The notes under the pieces: model-generated | Seen by the model: the letters and a program-made list of their open reading frames with translations, nothing else | Told to the model about the DNA's origin: nothing | Databases searched by the model: none | Program-made: the position numbers and the translations under genes | Assembly (NCBI RefSeq): GCF_000090795.2 | Contig: NW_003546544.1 | Coordinates: 16,787 to 41,346 of the forward strand | DNA length: 24,560 nt | Direction: 5' to 3' | Source of the DNA: Amphimedon queenslandica | Taxonomy: Eukaryota; Porifera; Demospongiae; Haplosclerida; Niphatidae | Shown: in pieces, positions 1 through 8,409 of the stretch | Numbering within the stretch: position 1 is the first letter of the stretch | Layout: each line of letters begins with the position of its first letter

Positions 1-115
1 CATTCCTGATGGTACAAACACTCTCATTGCTTTCTTGGTCATATGTAAAATGATTCCATACAGGGTTTCTTTTTGGTCTTCCCTCAGGTCTCCTAGTTTC
101 TACAATCATAGCCAT
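1..115 (-). CDS. BED-type zinc-finger protein, N-terminal fragment (hAT transposase or ZBED-like)
   Basis: Read on the minus strand from an ATG at 115-113, an open frame of 38 codons runs off the window edge. It encodes a basic stretch (GRPKRNPVW) followed by NHFTYD and then a cysteine (VCTI). The W-x-H-F spacing followed by Cys fits the start of a BED zinc finger, a DNA-binding domain found at the N-terminus of hAT transposases and of proteins derived from them. The second Cys and the His pair lie outside the window. No terminal repeat is visible beside it. It may be transposon debris or a domesticated gene; only the first half of the finger can be judged. Confidence 0.45.
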   Translation of the reverse strand, partial: MAMIVETRRPEGRPKRNPVWNHFTYDQESNESVCTIRN

Positions 116-269
116 CTGTGCTACATTATACTGTTAACTTAATGCTATTGTACCAGACTACCAGACCACTGACTAGCACATGTATATGTATACCTGACAT
201 GCATGTGACATGCTGATGATGACAGTTGTTATTTTTGCAACAAGCCTGAACAAGAGTATATAATGTATC

Positions 270-475
270 AAATAGATAAACGTTTTAGTTTTATTTCTAC
301 CAATATTATTTGTTATAGTTAGTTTTGAAGCATTAAAGTTAAGTATAGTTAGTTTATAGTTAGTTATTTTTGCATAAAAATTGTTTTAGTTAGTTATAGT
401 TAGTTAACTAAAAGTCAACAAGGCCAAACTAAAAGTATTATTAGTTTTAGTTTTAGTTAACTAAAACAACACTAA
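270..475. repeat. TTAGT-rich low-complexity repeat
   Basis: This stretch is a degenerate run of TTAG/TTAGT words (agttagttatagttagtt and relatives). Near 400-470 it turns into the complementary ACTAA words, so part of it can fold back on itself. It does not code. It could be a decayed satellite or the foldback end of a MITE. The region 116-270 shows nothing recognisable. Confidence 0.5.
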
Positions 476-980
476 ATGCTACCTACATGTATATTATACA
501 AACTCTTATCAAGCTTCTGAAGTTTATAGGCCTGTTTTGATAGTCTAAGATATAACGATTTTGATTTACTTTGCTTAAAATAACAATAAATTGTCGATTC
601 TAATTATTTCCTTTTAATAATGCCGAGCTGAGAAGAGAAGCGTTGTTGAGAGAGATGCAATGAAATGGTTATATTAACATTAATTCATGAAGAATGTTTC
701 ATTCATGCTGAAGCCTTGATACATGGGTGACATTTATAATTGAAAGTCCATCAGGTTTTTGATTGCTCAAAAGTCTCTGCACTACATGTGTATATAGCAT
801 AGCTGCAAAAGTTGTGGCAGCCATTTTGTTTGGGGTGAATCCTACTTAGTAACGTCACCGCGTTACTAATAGTACAGGGACTTTGGACCAATCTCACCAA
901 GAAGAACCCTTAAATAGAATCCTTTATGATCACAGTAACACACATAATGAATTGATTTGTATTCTTTTATTTCTCCATAG
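476..980. other. non-coding stretch upstream of the GT92 exon
   Basis: I see no convincing exon here: every ATG-initiated frame on the plus strand closes within a few codons. A short piece near 870-887 (tagtacagggactttgg) matches the palindromic core of the dispersed repeat family found at 8480-9375, so it is probably a relic of that family. The last bases (polypyrimidine, then ccatag at 975-980) form a splice acceptor for the following exon. The 5' exons of the GT92 gene should lie here or further upstream, but none can be recognised. Confidence 0.4.
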
Positions 981-2108
981 GCAAGGCGTATGGCATATTT
1001 TGACACAAGGGATCCAAACTATCCAGCTGTTGCTTTTATCACAATGCATGACGACAGAGAAAAAATAAAACCACTTATTTATGCACGGCTAGTCTACGAT
1101 GATGGAAGCTCTGTATGCACTAGATTAGAGTACTGGGGACACAGTGGGGAGCTTGATCTTAGGCGTGGAGTGAGAGAGCTCTATGTTCACTATTTAATGA
1201 GAAACACTAAGATGATTGACTCCTCCTTATCTCCGATCTCAGCCACTTTAACTACCGACTCAACCTGCTCTGGTGGTCACTCCAAAACTATTCTAATTAA
1301 AGACACACGCAAGCAAAAAAGCAACTACGACTTTGGAGTTTGCTTGCATCAGGCTTTGTATAATTTGATCGACCCACAGCTTTTGGTCGACTGGGTTGAG
1401 CTCAACATTGCTTTGGGTGCCAAAGTCATCACTGTATACCTTCAAAATGTGTCCGAGTCGTATTACGAGATCATGCTTCCTTACATTGGGCGGGGCATTG
1501 TTGAGGTACTAGACTGGAAGATGGGCATCCCCTACGTTAAAGAGTATACTAAAATTTGGGGACAGACAGGTGTCATTTCTGAATGCATTTTTAGGAACAT
1601 CAATCGTGTCAAGTATCTTGGACTCATGGACGTTGACGAGTTTTTTGTGCCCCAGAAGCACCTCACTATACCGGAGATGCTCTTGGATTTGGAAAAAATG
1701 GCCGGGGCGAGGAACTCTGCTTCTTTTATCCTTTACAATGCCTTCATGTGGAACGATGGCATCCCTTTACCGGAGGTAGCATGCTCTACGAAATGTCCGG
1801 GCATGAAGTGGCCTCGTTACTTTATGAATACTAAGCGTAGCTTTTATCCTCCGTATCAATACAAATATCATAAACTCATTGTGAAGCCACTTGCTGTCAA
1901 CACTGCTTGGTGTCATTACATATTTGAGCCCTGGCAAAAAGGCTACACAAAAGAGTTCTATGTTCCCGTAAAACTAGGCCTAACACACCACTATAGGTTT
2001 CCAGAAAAAAAGACTAAATCGTGGAAGTCACAGACATTCACAATGAGCAGGTACTTTGAAGTAACAAGGAAAGGCATCATGGAGCAGATGTGTCATGCTA
2101 ATTATTGA
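981..2108 (+). CDS. GT92-family (DUF23) glycosyltransferase, catalytic exon
   Basis: Family 92 glycosyltransferases are Golgi type II membrane enzymes; characterised members transfer galactose onto fucose or N-glycan cores. The exon encodes 375 residues to a TGA. Family hallmarks are visible in order: DFGVCLHQAL, the segment DWVELNIALGAKVITVYLQN, GQTGVISECIFRN, the metal-binding motif DVDEFF (about residues 217-222), and near the end a THHYRF motif. I chose the exon start at the acceptor ending at 980 because the peptide that follows (ARRMAYFDTRDPN) aligns with the same exon of the second GT92 gene at 14584-16306 (VRRIGYLDKRDLN). No signal-anchor exon was found upstream, so the gene is incomplete as seen: either its 5' exons precede the window or the copy lacks them. 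The reading frame is intact, which argues against long decay. Confidence 0.85.
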   Translation, partial: ARRMAYFDTRDPNYPAVAFITMHDDREKIKPLIYARLVYDDGSSVCTRLEYWGHSGELDLRRGVRELYVHYLMRNTKMIDSSLSPISATLTTDSTCSGGHSKTILIKDTRKQKSNYDFGVCLHQALYNLIDPQLLVDWVELNIALGAKVITVYLQNVSESYYEIMLPYIGRGIVEVLDWKMGIPYVKEYTKIWGQTGVISECIFRNINRVKYLGLMDVDEFFVPQKHLTIPEMLLDLEKMAGARNSASFILYNAFMWNDGIPLPEVACSTKCPGMKWPRYFMNTKRSFYPPYQYKYHKLIVKPLAVNTAWCHYIFEPWQKGYTKEFYVPVKLGLTHHYRFPEKKTKSWKSQTFTMSRYFEVTRKGIMEQMCHANY

Positions 2109-2333
2109 TTTTATGTTATTTTTTTTTACATGTGTTATATGTACACGATATTGTTTCAATAATAATCATTCATCAACAGTTAATAATTTTGGCTAATTGT
2201 TTTGGCATAACAGCATACAAGAGAATGAAGTTTCTCTTGCCAAGTGCCTACAAAAGCAATAATAGTCCAACCATGCAAGCATTGTTATAGATCTACAATA
2301 TACAGTGAGTGTAGCATCTTATTCTCATTTAGC

Positions 2334-2339
2334 AATAAA
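2334..2339 (+). terminator. candidate poly(A) signal AATAAA
   Basis: A canonical AATAAA lies 226 bases after the GT92 stop codon on the same strand. It is the first such hexamer after the gene and is a plausible cleavage signal; use is not proven. Confidence 0.4.
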
Positions 2340-2696
2340 TCAGTCATTACAAATCCTGATGACAACATGATTGTGTTTTCAGCTACAAGTTGAGCAACTT
2401 TTTCAATATACCAACAGTTATTAGACGATTTATCAGATTTATGACATTTATTTTTTATTTAAAAAATATTGAACTGTTGCTTTTGTTGCCACTTTGCTTA
2501 AAGACTGCTAAGTGACTCAGAAACGACTACAGTAGAACATGAAATCATTAATTAGAGGGACTATAAATTAAAATCATCTGTCATTATTAAATACATGAGC
2601 GGCTAGGGTAATTATAAATATAAATTAAAACACAATAATAGCTATTATACCAATACTCAAACTATAGCATAGCTTGAACACATGACTAAAGGGTTT
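2340..2696. other. intergenic, no feature seen
   Basis: AT-rich spacer between the GT92 gene and the MITE. I see no open frame, splice pattern or repeat here. Confidence 0.4.
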
Positions 2697-3207
2697 ATAT
2701 ACTATATCCCAGTTCAGTTTGGGACGGAAGTGGAAGCAGCTGCGTGGAATTTGAAAAATGTAGCTACGTCACAAAAATGACGTATTTTAATGATATTCAT
2801 AGAGGAATGGCGGCTGTGTTGTTTCACTCTTAAAACAGTCTTGCTCTTCCTGATAAGCAGTACAATAGCTACTGGAGTCAACTAGTCTTCATAAAGGCCA
2901 TCATTATCAGAAGATCTTGCTCTGTTAGCTTTTTAAAAGAAGAATTATCAGTTTGAGCTCTCGACTACATGTTCTTATGTAAACTATGACGTAGACTAAT
3001 TGTCATAAAACGTCATTTTGGTATGCCATTGGGTTTATAGGGAGGACCCGGTTCTCAGGGTTCCCAAGAGCTGAGAGACCCAAGATTTCACAGATTTTGA
3101 TGGACTTTGGCGACTAAGAACCTGTGAAAGTTTCATCCTTATCCCACATTCCTATAAAAAGTTATTCCAGTTTTTCTTGTCCCAAACTCAACTGGGATAT
3201 AGTATAT
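2697..3207. mobile_element. MITE family A, copy 1 (511 bp)
   Basis: The two ends are inverted repeats of about 28 bp: the left end reads atatactatatcccagtt and the right end, reverse-complemented, reads the same with one or two changes, both continuing into AGTTTGGGA. The termini are rich in TA, consistent with a TA target duplication, as in Tc1/mariner-type or related elements. There is no coding capacity. A second copy in opposite orientation lies at 6647-7163 and shares interior blocks, including the stretch around 3105-3170 (its complement is at about 6670-6745). Confidence 0.8.
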
Positions 3208-3277
3208 TAAGAATGAGGTTTGTACATGTAAAGTGTGCAGAGGTGAAATATGTGTATGATAAGTTCCTCAATAAGGT

Positions 3278-4054
3278 CTATCTTATGCCTTTATAATCCC
3301 GCCCAACTTTGTGCCAGACTGCAGCTCCCTGCTGACCAAAAATCCCATTCAGAAATGATCCACTGAATGGGTAACCAGCATAAACGTGATCATATAGTTG
3401 CAAATGAAGCACAACATTGGTTGTTACCATGTCACAGACTCCATCAAGACTTGCTATATCAAGATAAAGGATCATATGACTCAATAGCGTAAGGAGAGCA
3501 TGTCTTGAACCACCTAGTGTACCACTGTTGAATATTCCATACAAATTTCAAATTATATTCTTTTCTACATCTTTTAGATGAGGAAAACACATGCGCAGCA
3601 TATATCGCAGCCATGGCATAGTCTTCACTTTTTCTTTATAGAAAGCGACATAATAACCAGCATAAATGTAGTCACCAATTTCTTTCATTGCTTTAAATGG
3701 ATCAGCATAAAATGCAACATCACGAATGTCTGAAGTCACCAAATAACCTACGCTGGGGTTATCCAGCAAATAATCATAAAGAAGGTACATTTTTTGATCG
3801 TGAACAATGCTCATATTCACTGGGTCTTCATGTTTAAAATGGCATGATGGACATGCAACTAGTAACTTCTTGACAATGTCATCACTCAATAAATTATGTA
3901 TAATAAGAATGTATGCTTCAGGAGCACTCTTCATTGCTGATATAAGAAAAGGTTTGAAATAGTTATAATCATCAAATTGAAGATGAGATGACCAGTAAGC
4001 TTTACTTTTTTTAAAATTAACAAAGCTCCTGAAATTACATCTCTTTCTTTTCAA
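3278..4054 (-). pseudogene. glycosyltransferase-like gene (DxRD motif), broken by in-frame TGA
   Basis: Two adjoining frames (4054-3548 and 3544-3278) are in the same phase and are separated only by a TGA at 3550-3548. In the related copy at 20490-21240 the matching codon is TTT (peptide NKIFNLYG), so the stop is a lesion, or possibly an assembly error. Visible motifs are LISAMKSAPEA, a long segment ending VACPSCHFKH, the metal-binding-like motif TSDIRDVAFYADPF, then FNSGTLGGS, CDMVTTNVVLH and a terminal VWHKVGRD. The S-D-x-R-D-x-x-F-x-x-D-P-F pattern and the late H-K/Q-x-x-R motif are what I expect of GT-A-fold nucleotide-sugar transferases; I cannot name the exact family. The N-terminal frame is uncertain: the copy at 20490-21240 reads VISGAVLIF there in another phase, and an AG at 4030-4029 could be a splice acceptor. 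It lies downstream of, and on the same strand as, the SDR gene. Confidence 0.6.
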
Positions 4055-4060
4055 GGAAAA

Positions 4061-5003
4061 ATGGCTCCAAAATCACCCTCAATTTTTATTACATTTTCTG
4101 ATACATATTGATGTACTTATGCCATGTAAAAAGTTTGAGCCAATTCTAACTTCAATTTTTTGAGTTATGGTCATTTTTAAAAATTGGCCATTTTCGGAAA
4201 AAATCCCTGTACTATATATAGCCCATGGTTTTTTCCAAAAAATGGCTCCGAAATCACCCTCAATTTTATTACATTTTCTGATACATATTGATGTACTTAT
4301 ACTATGTAGAAAGTTTGAGCTGATTCTGACTTCAATTTTTTGAGTTATGGCCATTTTAAAAATGTGCCAGTTTTTGAAAAAATCCCTGTATATAGCCCAT
4401 AGTTTTTTCCGAGAAATGGCTCCAAAATCACCCTTAATTTTTATTACATTTTCTGATACATATTGATGTACTTATGCTATGTAGAAAGTTTGAGCTGATT
4501 CTGACTTAAATTTTTAAAGTTACGGCTATTTTTAAAAATTGGCCATTTTCTGAAAAAATCCCTGTACTATAGCCCATAATTTTTTCCAAAAAATGGCTCC
4601 AAAATCACCCCCAATTTTTATTACATTTTCTGATGCATATTAATGTCCTTAAGTTGTGTAGAAAGTTTGAGCTGATTCCAACTTCAATTTTTTGAGTTAT
4701 GCATGGTCATTTTTAAAAATTGACCATTTTCTGAAAAAATCCCTGAAGTATCTATAGCCCATGGTTTTTCCAAAAAATGGCTCCGAAATCACCCTCAATT
4801 TTTATTACATTTTCTGATACATATTGATGTACTTATGCTATGTAGAAAGTTTGAGCTGATTCCGACTTCAATTTTTCGAGTTATGGCCATTTTAAAAAAT
4901 CTGCCAGTTTTTGAAAAAATCCCTGTACTATAGCCCATGGTTTTTTCCAAAAAATGGCTCTGAAATCATCCCCAATTTTTATTACATTTTCTGATGCATT
5001 GAT
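4061..5003. repeat. tandem array, six units of about 174-184 bp
   Basis: Units begin with atggctcc at 4061, 4242, 4416, 4593, 4777 and 4954, giving periods of 181, 174, 177, 184 and 177 bases; the last unit is cut short near 5003. Each holds the same ordered blocks: atggctccaaaatcaccctc, tttttattacattttctgat, a core gtagaaagtttgagctgatt, then ttttgaaaaaatccctgta and tatagcccatggttttttcc. Unit-to-unit identity looks high. The same core occurs in the arrays at 8480-9375, 12940-13335 and 23395-23760, so this is a dispersed tandem family. Open frames inside the array are by-products of the repeat. Confidence 0.9.
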
Positions 5004-5060
5004 ATTGTCCCTGGCTGTCAAATGTCAATGTAATAAATATTATTAGTTTTGAAAGAAAAT

Positions 5061-5066
5061 TTTATT
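5061..5066 (-). terminator. candidate poly(A) signal AATAAA of the SDR gene
   Basis: On the minus strand AATAAA begins about 52 bases after the TAA at 5120-5118 of the SDR-EGF gene. The position is ideal for a short 3' UTR. Confidence 0.55.
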
Positions 5067-5117
5067 CTAGTAATAATATATCTAAAATTGTTAGTATCAA
5101 GGTTAGTATAAAGTTGC

Positions 5118-8100
5118 TTAGTTATTGAGATTACGTGTGTATGCTGTGAATTCTGATGATTTCTTAGTCAAGCCTTTCACTTCCGAGAGCAACCTATTAT
5201 CTTTAACATTGAATCCCACACAACGATAAGTATGGAGACACGCTGACTTCAACTTCTCAATGTCACCTTTGGCATCAGGATAAGACAGAATTACAGTTCC
5301 ATTTATGCTGGTTTCCTACATTGAGTACAAGACAGAGGAAAAAGAAGAGGAATTGAGAGAGAATAAAAGAGAATCACAGACAGACAATTGCATAAAAGAG
5401 CTATCTACTTGACAGAAACTATGACAAGTAGAAAAGAGAGAATTTATATACCGTACAGGTAGTAAATTTCAAGAGTATAAAATTTCGTGTTTTCAGTAGT
5501 GAAAAGCTCTTAATTCTTTAATTTTGAGGGGGTTCGATTTCACATTTTTGCACGTGCACTTGCATTAAGTCATTGATTTCCACATGCTGCACATGCGCAG
5601 TGAGCATTTTCATGGTATTAATTTTCGTGGTTAAGAAGTCACCTACAAAATCTGTGAAATTAAATACCCCACAAAATTTTATACCTGTACGGTAGTCAGT
5701 TTTTTTATACTTTATGTTCAGTGAAGGAGTCAGTCATTTGTCCTTTAAACTGACGGCCATGAAGTGCGTCGTCATATTTCCATTGTCTTTCCTTATCCGA
5801 TGTCATTCCTTCAAAATACTCACTTTAAAGTAACAAAAATAACATCAAACAATTTCTTATTATTTTTGTCTTACACTTGAACACATATAGTGTTTTTTGT
5901 ACTCTTCCAGCCTTTAGCACAGCCACAAGTACACTGTGATGGTCCTAAAACATGAAATAGTCTTAATTGATTAACATAAAGTAAATATAATGAAGCAAAT
6001 TTTAACGGGCTAAAATTCTATTTAGCAAGTATAATTTTAGCAATTTTAAATCATTCTATCAATTGTATCATTGAAAGCTACAATGTATATCCCATCAAAA
6101 TTTTTCTTGTACAGTATTATAGCACGAGGCATGCAGAATGGTTGGCAGACTGAGACAACCGCATGAAGCTATGCTTCCATTGTACTACTATGCTTCTTCA
6201 TACCTTCATATTTGCAAGTGTAGTTTCCTCTACAGTTGTGGTGACCAGCCTGGCATATATCAATATCAGCCACATATAGGCCACTGCCATTAGTCCAATC
6301 TTTTTGTAAGCCAATGGCAACCCTAAGACTGCCTTCAGGAGTAAAACCAATACACTCGTCAATACGGCCACACTCTTTCTTTAATTCCTATTGGAAATAA
6401 ACACAAATTAAAGCATAAATTATGTACTATGAGCTACAATATAAATACATACATGTAGGCAAAACACATCCTTTTAAAAACCATACACTTTGATCACTGT
6501 TTTTGTTTCCATAGAGTCCTATGAAGATTCTATCACGTTTTCATTTGTTTTCATGTAAACAGAAGCATAAAACAGGCACAAAACTATACCGATTGCATCA
6601 TTTTTGTTGCTGTGTAAACTTAGAATAATAATACAATAATAATGTAATACTAATCCCAACTGAGTTTGACCCAAGAAAAACTGGAATAACTTTTTATAGG
6701 AATGTGGGATAAGGATGAGGCTTTCACAGGTTCTTAGTCGCTCAATGCCATCACAGGATCTCAGGTCTTGGGTCTCTCAGCCCTTGGGAACCCTGAGAAT
6801 CGGGTTCTCCCTATAAACCCAATGGCATACCAAAATGACGTTTTATGACAATTTATCTACGTCATAGTTTACATAAGAACATGTGGTCGAGCGCCCAAAC
6901 TGATAATTCTTCTTTTTAAAAGCTAACAGAGCAAGATCTTTTGATGATGATTACATGTATAAAGACTAGTTGACTCCAGCAGCTATTGTACTGCTTATCT
7001 GAACAAACAAAACCCATTTAAGAGTGAAATACAGGCCAACCACGCAGCTGTAAAATGTCGGCCATGCTTCTATGAATATCATTATAAGACGTCATCAGTG
7101 ACGTACACCTACATTTTTCAAATTCCAAGCGGCTGGTGTCAAACTCAGTTGGGATATAGTATAATAATACATTGGAAAGAATCTTAAGCATCATGACTTT
7201 TAAATATTAACTAAAATTGCTTTAAATATTTGTATGCCCATGCATAGAGCGGTTACTACATTGTATATTCATTGCAATTAAAACTACTCACTTCAATGGT
7301 TCTTCCCTTTAACGTCCTTTTATCAATTCCTGAAGTAACACCTATAAAAATAATAATAATAATACAGTAGTACTTATTATCAGCAAATTCATGAGCGTGT
7401 TTTCTTAGTTTCACCTGGAAAGAATATGAAATTTTTATTCGGATAAAATTTAGCAACAGGACGACGACCAGTAGACTCAGCCTCATATCTACATTATACA
7501 ATAGAGCAACAAAAAATATTACGACTTTTATTCTAAACAAAAACTATTTAGTGGTTTTTTTTCTAAAATTAATTTTAAAAATAATAATGAAGGTCACTAA
7601 CTTTAGGCGAAGGTTTTTCACTCTTTCGTAGAATACGTCACCTCTTTTTTTAATATCTTGCATCTTTATATCAGAGTCTAAATATACATTGACAATCCTG
7701 TGCATAAAAAACAAGTACACATAATAATCCTACAATGTGGAATATTAGCCAAGGGCTGGCCCATCATAACACATGACTGGTTCTTGTTACATGTAACTCA
7801 ATCATAACTAACTTCATTATGTTCTTTGGAACTTTTGCTTTCTTAGACATAAACCATTCCACAAATGGCTTCACTCCTAATAGAAATATGAAATAATTCA
7901 GTCACTGACAGTTGTATAAAATACCGTATAGCTAGAAATTTTGGTGGAGTAAAACTTTGGCAAATTTGGCGAATTGAGATCCATTCACCAAATTTTTAGT
8001 CTCCAATTTGATACAGTTCCATAAAAGCAAGCATTACAATTTTGCCAAAATTTTAACCCCCAAACCTCTTTTAAAGTCAATTCGTCAAATTTTAACACTC

Positions 8101-8371
8101 CAAATTTTCTAACTATAAAGTAGAGTGTATATACCTTGTTCAAAGTCTGCTGTAGGAGAATACCCAATTTCCTTTCTAGCTAAACTGATGTCAGCCACTG
8201 GAGAAGTCAAGTTCAATATTTGAATTTCCTGAATAATAACATAATAACATGTAACTCTGCATGGTTAGGGTTTTCCACAGCATTCTGGCATAGTGCTCAT
8301 GCAGCTACTGTTAGTAGTTTGTTAATCACAGCACCCTACACTTCTCCAGTTAGCTAATAATAATAAATGAT

Positions 8372-8409
<38 letters not shown>

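Noticed and set aside
883..1068. 61-residue plus-strand frame overlapping the GT92 exon start
   Set aside because: It is out of frame with the conserved GT92 peptide and crosses its splice acceptor.
3548..3550. TGA as a selenocysteine codon in the GT-like gene
   Set aside because: The related copy has TTT (Phe) rather than Cys or Sec at this place, and no reason for selenium chemistry exists; a lesion is simpler.
4079..4354. 91-residue minus-strand open frame with internally repeated peptide
   Set aside because: It lies wholly inside the tandem array and the peptide repeat simply mirrors the DNA repeat; no independent coding evidence.
4061..5003. CRISPR-like array
   Set aside because: Units are about 177 bp and similar throughout, with no short repeat/unique spacer pattern, in a eukaryotic context.
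7256..7540. 94-residue minus-strand frame
   Set aside because: Most of it is intron read-through across exons 10 and 11 of the SDR gene; only the spliced parts match the gene.
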